From contig JADKIA010000031.1 in NCBI GenBank assembly GCA_016721465.1, positions 434,001 to 498,000 on the forward strand: DNA of 64,000 nucleotides, written 5' to 3'. Each line of letters begins with the position of its first letter. Positions within the stretch are counted from its first letter, which is position 1. The DNA comes from Ideonella sp. Its GTDB lineage: Bacteria > Pseudomonadota > Gammaproteobacteria > Burkholderiales > Burkholderiaceae_C. The notes beneath the pieces are model-generated. The model saw only the letters and a program-made list of their open reading frames with translations, had not been told where the DNA came from and searched no databases. Below are positions 56,189-64,000 of this stretch, piece by piece. The position numbers were made by a program, and so were the translations under genes.

Positions 56189-56213
56189 GTCACAAACCGT
56201 GTGGGCTTGTGAC
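56189..56213. promoter_or_regulatory. inverted repeat in the crp/fecR intergenic region
   Basis: GTCACAA (56189-56195) and TTGTGAC (56207-56213) are perfect complements with an 11-bp spacer. The half-sites match half of a Crp box (TGTGA/TCACA) but in the opposite orientation, so it is not a standard Crp site. Its place between two divergent promoters suggests an operator. Confidence 0.45.
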
Positions 56214-56303
56214 GCACAACACAACAGGGCCGGTTGTTTGGGTGCAATATCCATTCTCGCGCACCTCGTCCAGGGTGCCGCCCTTTCGTTTGACGGAGCC
56301 GCG

Positions 56304-57671
56304 ATGACCCAACACCGATTCAACCCAGCCGCCCGGCCGTGCGCGGCCTTGCTGGCCGTCTCGATGTCGATCGCCCTTCCGGTGCTTGCTCAAAGCAACG
56401 ACGCCGCGGTTGGCCAGGTCAGTCTGCTCATCGGCGAGGCCCGGGTGGTACATGCCAATGGCGCGCGCGAGGCACTGAAGCGCGGGGCGCCGATCCTGGT
56501 GGGCGACCGGGTCGAGACCTCGGCCAATGGCCATGTGCATGTGCGCTTTGTCGATCACGCCGCGGTCAGCGTGCGGCCCGAGAGCGTGCTGGAGGTCCAG
56601 GCCTACCACTTCGACGCGCAGCGTCCCCAGGACAACGAGGTTCGTCTGCGTGTGGAGCAGGGCACCAGCCGGTCGATTTCCGGCGCGGCCACCGAGGCAG
56701 ACAAGACCCGATTTCGGCTGAACACGCCGATCGCCGCCATTGGCGTGCGCGGCACCGATTTCATCGTGCAAGCCGATCCATCCGGGGTCCGCGCTACCGT
56801 GTCGGACGGCGCGATCGTTGTGGGCGCCTTGGGTGGAGCTTGCCTGGCCACGGCGCTCGGGCCGTGTGCGGGCGGCGATGTACGGGTGCTGTCGGCCAGC
56901 ATGGGACGTTTGATGGCCGAAGTCCGGCCTGGTGATCATGTCACCCGCATCGTGCCGGCAGCGGGCGCCTTGCTGACCAATGCCGCCTATGGCGCCGAGG
57001 AGCGGGTCGCAGCCAGAACGGCGGCCGAATCTGCGGCGCGGTCGGTCGGGCTGCTGGCAGCGGAGCCGACGCCTTCGGCCTTGCAGCGGGGCAACGACCG
57101 CACGGCCGCCGAATTGCTGACCATTGCGGCCGCCAATGTGCCGGACCTGAATCGGGCCTCAGACCCATCCGGACAATTGATTTGGGGACGGTGGTCGGTT
57201 TCGCCGTCGGTCGACGACAAGTTGAGCGTGCCATTCTCGATTGCGTCCACGGGCCGTCACATCACGGTGGCGGACGACCGGGGCGGGCTGTTCCGCACCG
57301 ATGATCCGTCCAATCCGCAGCACCTGTTGTCCGACGCCTTGAACGCCAAGGTCGACTTCAGACTCAGCCGCGCCAGTGCCAGTTTCGAAACCGGCAGCCG
57401 CACCGAGGCGGCTTCGGTCGATGGCGGCACCCTGACCTTGGACTTTGCTCGGCGCACCTTCGCCACTGCCCTGGCCTTGTCTTCGACCACCGCAGGCAAG
57501 GCCGAATTGCGCATGGGCGGTGATGTGCGCACCGATGGCACGTTTGCGGTCAAGGATGTCGATCAGCGTATCGCCGGTGCCGTCACCTTCGACGGCAAGG
57601 AAGCGGGCTACCTCTTCGAGCGCAACGTCGTCGGGGGGCTGTTCCGCGGCAAGACCCTCTGGGGCCGCTGA
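56304..57671 (+). CDS. FecR domain-containing exported protein
   Basis: A 455-residue protein. The signal peptide runs to VLAQ near residue 30. The FecR domain has VGQVSLLIGEARVVHANGAR, LVGDRVETSANGHVHVRFVD and TRFRLNTPIAAIGVRGTDFI. A long C-terminal part with SASFETGSRTEAASVDGGTL resembles transferrin-binding-like beta structure. Unlike true FecR it has no transmembrane helix, so it is probably a periplasmic sensor partner. It precedes a CHASE2 cyclase by 37 bp, a frequent arrangement in Burkholderiales. Confidence 0.88.
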   Translation: MTQHRFNPAARPCAALLAVSMSIALPVLAQSNDAAVGQVSLLIGEARVVHANGAREALKRGAPILVGDRVETSANGHVHVRFVDHAAVSVRPESVLEVQAYHFDAQRPQDNEVRLRVEQGTSRSISGAATEADKTRFRLNTPIAAIGVRGTDFIVQADPSGVRATVSDGAIVVGALGGACLATALGPCAGGDVRVLSASMGRLMAEVRPGDHVTRIVPAAGALLTNAAYGAEERVAARTAAESAARSVGLLAAEPTPSALQRGNDRTAAELLTIAAANVPDLNRASDPSGQLIWGRWSVSPSVDDKLSVPFSIASTGRHITVADDRGGLFRTDDPSNPQHLLSDALNAKVDFRLSRASASFETGSRTEAASVDGGTLTLDFARRTFATALALSSTTAGKAELRMGGDVRTDGTFAVKDVDQRIAGAVTFDGKEAGYLFERNVVGGLFRGKTLWGR

Positions 57672-57708
57672 ACTCAAGCCCCGTTCACCACCCTGACAAC
57701 GTCGATCC

Positions 57709-59802
57709 GTGATCGCGTTCTGGCGCAATCATCCCTGGCGGCTGCGGCTCAGCGCGCTGGTGGTTGCTGCCTTGGCCCTCGGCCTGTTGCAGTGGTTGGC
57801 GCCGCAGGTGGTGGCGGGGGTCGAGCAGCAGGCGGGTGATCTGGCCTGGCGCCTGGGGGCCTCCACCGAGCCCGAGCGTCGCATGGTGGTGGTCGACATC
57901 GACGAAGCCAGCCTGCGCGAGCTCGGCCCCTGGCCCTGGCCGCGCGGCACGCTGGCGCGATTGACCCAGCGTCTGTCCGAGGCGGGCGCCTTGGTTCAGG
58001 CCTACGACATTTCGTTCTCGGACGAAAAGGACGGCGACGTCGAACTGCGGCAGGCATGGGCGCTGGCGCCCATGGTGGCCGCGCAGGTGTTCTCGATCGA
58101 CCCGTCGGTCACTCCCAGGTCCGGTGCCGCGGCAGGCGGGCTGGCGGCCACCGGTTGCCCCGCCTTCGCACCGAAGAGCTACGGCCTGTACGGCACCGCC
58201 AACGAATTGCTGCTGGCCAAACCTGCGGTCGGGCATGTCACGCCGCGCATCGAGCGCGATGGGGTGGTGCGCAAACTGCCGGCGCTGGTCTGTCACGAGG
58301 GGCATGCCTATCCCAGCCTGGCCTTGACCGCGTTCTGGCGCGCCGCACAGGGGGATGCCGCCGGTGGACTCCCGGCGCCGGACTGGCAGTGGCACTGGCG
58401 TCGCGACGAAGGTGGCGGCAGTGCGATGCCGGTCGCATGGCTGACCAGCGCCAGTTTGCCGGGTCTGATTGTCCCGCTCGATGCACAGGGCGACCTTCGC
58501 GTGCCCTACCGACTGGATCGCCGCGCGTTTGCCTCGATCTCCGCTGCAGAGGTGCTGCGCGCCGGATCGGACCTGTCGCTGTTGAAGGGCACCATCGTGC
58601 TGGTCGGGGCCACCGCCTTTGGCATTGGCGACACCGTGGCGACTCCCCATGCCGCGGTCGCTGCGGGGGTTGAAGTGCATGCGCAGGCGCTGGCGGGGTT
58701 GCTGGACCATCGGCTGCCCTACACGCCAGACCAGGCCCCTGCCTGGCAATGGCTGTTGGTGGCGGGCATCGCGGCCCTGCTGGTGGTGCTGGCCGTGCGA
58801 CAGAAGGGCGTTCCCGCCAAACGCTTGCCCTTGGCAGGGCTGGTGTTGGCCATGCTGTGTTGGGCCGGTGCCTCGGCGGCCCTGCTGCAAGCCGACCTTT
58901 GGTTGCCGTGGGCCTCGGCCGCGATGTTTGCGGTGTTGGCATCGATCACTCTGGCAACCGCTGAGCATGCACTCACTCGCGCGCAACGTGAGCGCTTGTC
59001 AGCGCACCTGGGCGCCTATTTGCCGGCACCGGTGGCACGCCGGCTGATGGCCAGTGACCCCACGGGCAGTCTGCAGGTCGATCAACGCGATGTCAGCGTG
59101 CTGCTGGCCGACATCCGCAATTTCTCCGCATTTGCTGCCCACCGCTCGCCGCAGGAAACGGCGGCGGTGCTGCACGCCTTCTACTGCATCGCGGTGGATG
59201 TGGTCGAGCAGCACGGTGGTGTGGTGGAGAATATCGTCGGCGATTCAGTGCTCGCTGTCTGGAACGCTTACTCCGAATGTGCAGACCACCCCCATCAGGC
59301 CCTGGCCGCCGCACAGGAATTGCTGCGTGCAACGCGCCAATTGCTGGCCAGCAGCCAGCCCACGACCGAGGACAACCCGGTCCAGCCCTTGGCTTTGGGC
59401 GTGGGGCTCGAAACCGGGATGGCGATTGTCGGATCGTTCGGGCCAGCTCGCCGCCGCGCCCATGCCGCGTTGGGCGAACCCGTCAGCGTGGCCTCTCGCA
59501 TACAGCACATGACGCTTGATCTTTCCATGCCCATCCTGGTCGGGCCCCAGCTGGCGGCGCGATTGCCGTCGGGCAGCACCGAGCCGTTGGGTGAATACCT
59601 GCTCGAAGGCCTGACCAGGCACTACACCTTGTTTGCCCCGACGGCCTGGGCAGAGTTGGTGCCCACCGATCCCAATTGGGTGACTGCCGCCACTGCATCG
59701 GATCGCTCCTCCGACGGTGGGTCCGCATGGTCGCGCTGGGCCGAGAGCACTTCGGTCGGCCAGCTGCGGTCCGGCGCCCCCATTTCGCTGCGCGACGCGT
59801 GA
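57709..59802 (+). CDS. CHASE2 domain adenylate/guanylate cyclase-like protein
   Basis: A 697-residue sensor with GTG start. An N-terminal helix (about residues 10-30) leads to a periplasmic CHASE2 domain (RMVVVDIDEASLRELGPWPW and LLKGTIVLVGATAFGIGDTV). Three helices lie near residues 345-420. The class III cyclase domain follows: VSVLLADIRNFSAFA (metal Asp), VVENIVGDSVLAVW (second metal Asp), then HAALGEPVSVASRIQ. The Lys that selects adenine is Asn, and the transition-state Asn is Ser, while the Arg is kept. Activity and product are therefore doubtful. Coupled to the next gene by a 4-nt overlap. Confidence 0.9.
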   Translation: MIAFWRNHPWRLRLSALVVAALALGLLQWLAPQVVAGVEQQAGDLAWRLGASTEPERRMVVVDIDEASLRELGPWPWPRGTLARLTQRLSEAGALVQAYDISFSDEKDGDVELRQAWALAPMVAAQVFSIDPSVTPRSGAAAGGLAATGCPAFAPKSYGLYGTANELLLAKPAVGHVTPRIERDGVVRKLPALVCHEGHAYPSLALTAFWRAAQGDAAGGLPAPDWQWHWRRDEGGGSAMPVAWLTSASLPGLIVPLDAQGDLRVPYRLDRRAFASISAAEVLRAGSDLSLLKGTIVLVGATAFGIGDTVATPHAAVAAGVEVHAQALAGLLDHRLPYTPDQAPAWQWLLVAGIAALLVVLAVRQKGVPAKRLPLAGLVLAMLCWAGASAALLQADLWLPWASAAMFAVLASITLATAEHALTRAQRERLSAHLGAYLPAPVARRLMASDPTGSLQVDQRDVSVLLADIRNFSAFAAHRSPQETAAVLHAFYCIAVDVVEQHGGVVENIVGDSVLAVWNAYSECADHPHQALAAAQELLRATRQLLASSQPTTEDNPVQPLALGVGLETGMAIVGSFGPARRRAHAALGEPVSVASRIQHMTLDLSMPILVGPQLAARLPSGSTEPLGEYLLEGLTRHYTLFAPTAWAELVPTDPNWVTAATASDRSSDGGSAWSRWAESTSVGQLRSGAPISLRDA

Positions 59803-61262
59803 GCCGCGCCGCCCAGCCTTGGCCCGCGCTGCGGTCGGGTCTGGCGCCGTTGGCGCTCGTCCTGGCCTGTCGAGTCGCCTTGGCTCAGTCGGTGCCGGCC
59901 GAATTGGTGATCGACGGGCCATTGGCTGACCCTCGCTCTGCCCAGTTCAGAGCGTGCAGCCAGCTCGCCCATTCGCCTTGGCCCACCACCGCCGTGGCAC
60001 GTCGTGCCCAGTTGCAACGTTTCGAGTCGGCGCGATCGCTGTGCATGGAGCAGCCCGACTTTCTGGCCGTGCTGGGCGCGTTGTGGCTGGAAGAAGGTGA
60101 ACCCGACCAGGCCTTGATCTGGCTGGAACGGGCCCTGCTGCTGGATCCTGGCAACCTCGGTGCCCAGGCAGACAACGCGTTGGCGCTGCAAGCCCTGGGT
60201 CAACCCGAGGCCCTGACCGAGTTGTCCAGGGCATGGCGCTCGCGAACCGACATTCCTGCCAAGCTGCGCAGCAAACTCACTCCCGACACCCCCATCACCG
60301 CGTCCACACCCTTGCCCGCGGTTCGACTGGGGCGTGACATCCCCAATGGCCATTGGGCCAGCCACCGCGAAGCGACGATGCTGCTGGGGTACGAGACCAA
60401 TCTGGACCACTCGCCCCGGCTGGCCGAAATCACGCTCACGGTGCCCGAAGGGCCGATCGACCTGCCCCTGCTCAACCCGCTCACCCCGCGCCGAGGGGCT
60501 GCCGCGCTCACCGAGTTGTCGTGGCAAGTGGCGCGCAGCCCCGAGGCCGGGCGGATCTGGCGGGCCGGCGTGAACGTGGGCGCACGTGCCGCCACGGCGC
60601 AATCCAAGACGGACTGGCATCACGTCCAGTTCGCCGGCAGCGGCTCGCAGCAATGGGGCCCATGGCGCGGCCAACTCGAATTGAGTTCCACCTGGATCGG
60701 CGGGCCACTGAACGAGCCCTATCGGCTGTTGCGGGTCAGCGCCACCGGCGAGCGAGACGCCTTGGGCTGCACCTTGCGTCTGGCCGCCGAGACCGAAGCG
60801 CATACCCAGCAGGTGACCTCCAGCAGCGACGGGCGAACGGTTGGCGTGCTCTGGAGCAGCCTGTGCCCGCTGGCCTTCGCCCGCAACTGGGCCTGGGGTG
60901 CTGCCGTGCGGGCCAGCGTTGACCAGCCCGTGGATGCCAACCGCCCCGGCGGTACACAGCGCCAGTGGAGCATCGGCACTCGCTTGTTGGGCAATGTGGG
61001 CGCCGGCGTGCGGATCGATCTCAGCGCGCGCGTCACCCGGGTGCAGGACGACGAAGGCTACAGCGCGTTGCTGGAAAGCAACGCCGCGCGCCGCCTGTCT
61101 CAAAGCCAGGTCTCGTTGGAGCTCACACGGCCACTGAACCTGTCGTGGTGGCCGGGGGCTGAGGCCTTGCTGCAATGGCAAGCCGTGCGACAGGCCAGCA
61201 ATCTGTCCGTTTTCCGCTACAGCGGCTTGTCGGGCTACGGCGGCATCCGCTGGGCTTGGTAA
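59799..61262 (+). CDS. TPR protein with putative outer-membrane beta-barrel
   Basis: A 487-residue protein from GTG 59799, which overlaps the cyclase stop. A signal peptide ends near ACRVALAQS. A TPR unit (LAVLGALWLEEGEPDQALIW, LERALLLDPGNLGAQADNAL) spans about residues 85-130. The remainder has alternating hydrophobic strands and ends SGLSGYGGIRWAW with a terminal aromatic, as in outer-membrane barrels of the surface-lipoprotein-assembly-modifier type. It may act in export or display of surface proteins. Terminal partner of the FecR-cyclase genes. Confidence 0.72.
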   Translation: MSRAAQPWPALRSGLAPLALVLACRVALAQSVPAELVIDGPLADPRSAQFRACSQLAHSPWPTTAVARRAQLQRFESARSLCMEQPDFLAVLGALWLEEGEPDQALIWLERALLLDPGNLGAQADNALALQALGQPEALTELSRAWRSRTDIPAKLRSKLTPDTPITASTPLPAVRLGRDIPNGHWASHREATMLLGYETNLDHSPRLAEITLTVPEGPIDLPLLNPLTPRRGAAALTELSWQVARSPEAGRIWRAGVNVGARAATAQSKTDWHHVQFAGSGSQQWGPWRGQLELSSTWIGGPLNEPYRLLRVSATGERDALGCTLRLAAETEAHTQQVTSSSDGRTVGVLWSSLCPLAFARNWAWGAAVRASVDQPVDANRPGGTQRQWSIGTRLLGNVGAGVRIDLSARVTRVQDDEGYSALLESNAARRLSQSQVSLELTRPLNLSWWPGAEALLQWQAVRQASNLSVFRYSGLSGYGGIRWAW

Positions 61263-61449
61263 ACCCGCAAAGCCGCTGCCGATGTTGCGGCGGCACCACT
61301 TCAGACGGTGCCGGACCATCAAAGTCCTGCTTTCTGCGGAGCGCTCCCCCCTGTATCGGGTGCCATAATCGCCCGGCAGCCGGCATTGGGGTTGGGTGCG
61401 GGTGCATGCGCATCCCTTGTTCAATCCCTTTGAAAATCCTGCGCTTCGA

Positions 61450-61465
61450 TGTGATGGTCATCACA
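61450..61465 (+). promoter_or_regulatory. Crp-type binding site TGTGA-N6-TCACA
   Basis: TGTGATGGTCATCACA is a perfect two-fold symmetric match to the Crp core consensus TGTGA-N6-TCACA. It lies 179 bp upstream of the RTX start codon and 188 bp after the TPR gene. A Crp-family gene and a cyclase gene lie within 6 kb. Confidence 0.75.
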
Positions 61466-61593
61466 TGGCAGCTCAGGGGTCCGTCGCAAACTTCGAGCCC
61501 ATGATGACCATTCCTGCACCCAATTCGACTGAGCACCGCGCCAACCGCGGGGTGTTGAGTCGAGTGTGGGTGACGGCCTGATCACTCATCCTC

Positions 61594-61613
61594 GATTTCT
61601 TTGCAAAGAAATC
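61594..61613. promoter_or_regulatory. 20-bp palindrome in the RTX 5' region
   Basis: GATTTCTTTGCAAAGAAATC is a perfect 20-bp palindrome, AT-rich in otherwise GC-rich DNA, ending 18 bp before the AGGAG. As RNA it would form a hairpin close to the ribosome-binding site, either stabilising the message or controlling translation. As DNA it could be a dimeric operator. Confidence 0.6.
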
Positions 61614-61643
61614 TACTTCCTACACATCACAGGAGTTTCATCA

Positions 61644-64000
61644 ATGGCTTCAGTCACACTGAACAGCACGATCTTCGAACGCTTGGCCGCAGGCCTGTAT
61701 GGCATCCAACTCGGCTCGGCGACCTTGGTCGAGGCAACCAACGCCGCTCTTTTCCTGTCCACCGTTGAACCCGGCTCTGACGGCGTCAACACCCTTGCGA
61801 ACGTGCTGTACAAGCGTGACTTCGGCAACCAGTCCGACCACGCCGTGGCCGTTTCGATGGTGGCCAACATGGGCATCACCGGCGCGCTGGCCACCAGCAG
61901 CGTCACGCTGGTCGAGAATGCTCTCGGCGGTGTCAATGCGGACCACAAGGGTGAGGTCGTCATGACCATCATCAACAACTTGTCCGCCGCTGAAGCAGAC
62001 GCCACCTACGGCGCCTCTGCGAAGGCCTTCAACCTGCAGGTCAAGGCTGCCCTGGACTACGCCGCGCACAACGTCGGCGACGTTTCCGTGAAGTCGCTGC
62101 TGCCGATCTTCCACCTGGATCCGATGACCGCTGCGGGCGCTGACTCGATGCGCCTCACCGGCAACGAAGACGTCACGATCAACTTCACCGACCCGGCGAA
62201 TCAGATCACCGGCATGGACTTGAACGGCGACGGCGTCATCAAGGCCGACGGCGTCGAGAACCACATCACCGGCAAGGCTGCCGACTTCGAAATCGTTGAC
62301 GCGTATTCGCGCAACCCGCTGAACCACGGTGACACCGCCAACAACTTCCTGGGCGACATCGAGTTCCACGGCGAAGGCTTCGACGGCGACGGCACCAACA
62401 CCGATGGCAACATCGTGCTGGGTGGCCTGGGCATCGACAACATCTTCGGCGGCATCGGCAACGACTTCCTGGCCGGCGGCAACGTCGCGCAAGGTCGTGA
62501 CGGCTACGACATGCTGCACGGCGGCCGCAATGCCGACTTCTTCTTTGCCGAGTTCAACCCGATCCGCAGCACCGACGGCAAGCAGCTCTACATCGACGGT
62601 GGCAGCACCGCCGACGACACCGCAGCCGGCACGCACAGCTCGCAAGATTCCGACTGGCTGCTGTTTGAAGCCACCGATGATGACGAACCCGTCACCGTCC
62701 TGCTGGAAGAAGAATCGCTGACCCTGAACCCGTTCGACGACGTCGATGTGACCTCGCGCTCGGGCAAGTCGATGGACGTCGAGGATGTCGAGAACTTCGA
62801 CGCCTCGGGCAACCTGTACGGCTTCCTGGATGGTGTCAACGTCAAGATCGGCGCCCGCGCCGTTGACGGCCGCGACACCTCCGACGCAGCGGTTGGCTCG
62901 AACTACGGTTACGGCTCGTCGGCTCAGTTGTACGTTTCGGGCAGCGAAGTCGGCAACATCATTGTTGGCGGCTACGACAACGACCGCATCAACGGCAACG
63001 ATGGCGACGACCTGTTGATGGGCGGGAACCTCAACTTCCTGAAGAACCCCAACCTGGCAGGCATCTGGAACAACGGCCAGGACGAGATCTACGGCGGCGC
63101 TGGCGATGACAACATCGTCTTCGAAACCGACGGCGGCATCTATGAAGGCGGTTGGGTCGCCAACAACGACAAGGACAAGTTCGACAACAACGATTCCGAC
63201 ACCTCTGGCGGTGACGACACGCTGTGGCTGACGCGTGAAGCCTTCGGCAAGAAGTCCGCCGGCGACGTGACCAGCGACGGCACGCTGCGCATCGACCTTG
63301 CCGTGGGCAAGGAAGGTGGCATCGACAACGCCGCAGGCTACGGCGGTGCCGACAAGGCTGCCCGCACGGGCACCTACACGGCCGACCAGACCAACTACAA
63401 GGCTGGTTTCGCCCGCGCCCAAGTGCAAGACATGGACAACGTGATCGCCACGGGCCTCGGCGCCGTCGACTACCTGGCCGCTGGCGCCAACGATCCCGAA
63501 CTGCAGTTCGCCAACCAGCAGAACCACTTTGCCTTCTCAGGCAACCTGGACCTGCGTGGCACCGCTGGCGACAACATCCTGTACGCCGTGGATGGCTCGG
63601 ACGTCATCGAAGGCCGTCAAGGCAACGACGCGATGTCGGGTGGCAATGGCAACGACGACTTCTACTTCACGCTGGCCGGTGAAGACGGCGACGGCGTGGA
63701 CGTGATCCACCGCCAGTCCGATGTCAACGGCGACAACCTCTGGGACACCGACGCCGATGGCAATGGTCTGTACGAGAAGGACTTCGGCCAGGCCGGCGCT
63801 GCCGTCACCGCGAACTCCAAGCTCACGCTGACGCTGACGGACGCTGCCCACCCCTCCGACCTGACGGGCTTCCCGGTCAATGGTGTGGTGTTCAAGCTGG
63901 ACGGCGTGTCTTACACGGTGTCGTTGGCCAGTGGCACGCAAAGCACCTACGCCGCGTTCAAGGATGGCCTGAACGCAGCGCTGGATGCCAACGCCACGCT
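61644..64000 (+). CDS. large acidic RTX/S-layer-like protein, cut by window edge
   Basis: Open from ATG 61644 to the end of the window (785 codons seen). Residues 1-150 (MASVTLNSTIFERLAAGLYG, LANVLYKRDFGNQSDHAVAV) are a helical N-terminal domain like those of Burkholderiales S-layer/RTX proteins. The rest is glycine/aspartate-rich with RTX-like nonapeptides (GGLGIDNIFGGIGNDF, GGAGDDN, GNGNDD) and calcium-loop segments. There is no signal peptide, as expected for type I secretion. Codons are strongly biased to AAC, GAC, GGC and ACC, suggesting very high expression. Likely a calcium-binding surface layer protein. Confidence 0.85.
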   Translation, partial: MASVTLNSTIFERLAAGLYGIQLGSATLVEATNAALFLSTVEPGSDGVNTLANVLYKRDFGNQSDHAVAVSMVANMGITGALATSSVTLVENALGGVNADHKGEVVMTIINNLSAAEADATYGASAKAFNLQVKAALDYAAHNVGDVSVKSLLPIFHLDPMTAAGADSMRLTGNEDVTINFTDPANQITGMDLNGDGVIKADGVENHITGKAADFEIVDAYSRNPLNHGDTANNFLGDIEFHGEGFDGDGTNTDGNIVLGGLGIDNIFGGIGNDFLAGGNVAQGRDGYDMLHGGRNADFFFAEFNPIRSTDGKQLYIDGGSTADDTAAGTHSSQDSDWLLFEATDDDEPVTVLLEEESLTLNPFDDVDVTSRSGKSMDVEDVENFDASGNLYGFLDGVNVKIGARAVDGRDTSDAAVGSNYGYGSSAQLYVSGSEVGNIIVGGYDNDRINGNDGDDLLMGGNLNFLKNPNLAGIWNNGQDEIYGGAGDDNIVFETDGGIYEGGWVANNDKDKFDNNDSDTSGGDDTLWLTREAFGKKSAGDVTSDGTLRIDLAVGKEGGIDNAAGYGGADKAARTGTYTADQTNYKAGFARAQVQDMDNVIATGLGAVDYLAAGANDPELQFANQQNHFAFSGNLDLRGTAGDNILYAVDGSDVIEGRQGNDAMSGGNGNDDFYFTLAGEDGDGVDVIHRQSDVNGDNLWDTDADGNGLYEKDFGQAGAAVTANSKLTLTLTDAAHPSDLTGFPVNGVVFKLDGVSYTVSLASGTQSTYAAFKDGLNAALDANAT

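Larger units (their letters stand above)
61263..61643 (+). other. gene-free leader region of the RTX/S-layer gene
   Basis: The 381-bp region between the TPR-barrel gene and the large RTX gene. It contains no convincing open frame. It holds a perfect Crp-type site (61450-61465), a CATAAT hexamer near 61364, a 20-bp palindrome (61594-61613) and an AGGAG ribosome-binding site at 61631-61635. No clear sigma-70 -35/-10 pair could be placed. The long leader suits a strongly regulated surface protein. Confidence 0.7.

Noticed and set aside
56182..56194. TGTGCCTGTCACA as a Crp site.
   Set aside because: The spacing between half-sites is 3, not 6, and the left half has a mismatch.
61650..63527. A 625-codon Val/Asp-rich minus-strand frame.
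   Set aside because: Complement of the RTX/S-layer gene. Its repetitive look comes from the Gly/Asp repeats on the coding strand.

Overview
The window is a 64 kb stretch of a GC-rich betaproteobacterial chromosome. Gene order in the cytochrome oxidase locus, a CIRCE box in front of rpoH, DUF2244/DUF2970/DUF2909/DUF3108 proteins and the overall codon use fit the order Burkholderiales, most likely the Rubrivivax/Leptothrix/Ideonella neighbourhood. That placement is inferred from gene content, not from a marker gene. No rRNA, tRNA, CRISPR array, transposase or integrase was seen.

Bases 1-12041 hold core genes: trmL (cut by the left edge), comF and a BioC-like methyltransferase, then an aa3/caa3-type cytochrome c oxidase locus. 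This runs DUF2244, coxB, coxA, a small assembly peptide, ctaG, DUF2970, coxC, a short opposite-strand DUF2909 gene, SURF1, a Sco-like membrane protein, ctaA, ctaB and a SCO lipoprotein. Together they encode three oxidase subunits plus heme A synthesis and copper delivery. Bases 12109-25519 are housekeeping: rpoH with a CIRCE operator, ilvD, ychF, a MOSC protein, a UbiH-like hydroxylase, DsbC, DUF3429, an M61 peptidase, DUF3108, an enoyl-CoA hydratase, a PNPOx-like flavoprotein and lysS.

Bases 25705-37860 are a surface-glycan cluster. It has a WbpB/WbpD/WbpE set for a 2,3-diamino sugar acid, a Wzx-type flippase, an acyltransferase, two GT4 glycosyltransferases, a methyltransferase, a second aminotransferase, a PglC-type sugar transferase and a WbpM/PglF-type dehydratase. 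Most genes overlap by 4 nt, and a HicB/HicA-like pair sits inside the overlapping chain. Bases 37961-44048 form a putative three-gene operon for a DUF1800 lipoprotein, a Tat-exported DUF1501 protein and a large RTX/M10-type metalloprotease.

Bases 44122-55467 are the most unusual part. After a UDP-glucuronate decarboxylase and a low-GC kinase-like gene come a GT8 enzyme, a CphA-like ATP-grasp ligase, a two-domain GT2 fusion, a GT-B-like protein, an amidohydrolase and a second CphA-like ATP-grasp ligase. Both ligases keep the ATP-grasp domain of cyanophycin synthetase but end in a short Mur-ligase remnant whose P-loop has lost its lysine. This is the best candidate for an undescribed biosynthetic system. 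Bases 55470-64000 look like a cyclic-nucleotide signalling unit: a Crp/Fnr regulator (2 bp upstream of the second ligase), a FecR protein, a CHASE2 cyclase with non-canonical catalytic residues, and a TPR/beta-barrel protein. They end at a very large acidic RTX/S-layer-like protein, cut by the right edge, whose upstream region carries a perfect TGTGA-N6-TCACA Crp-type site.
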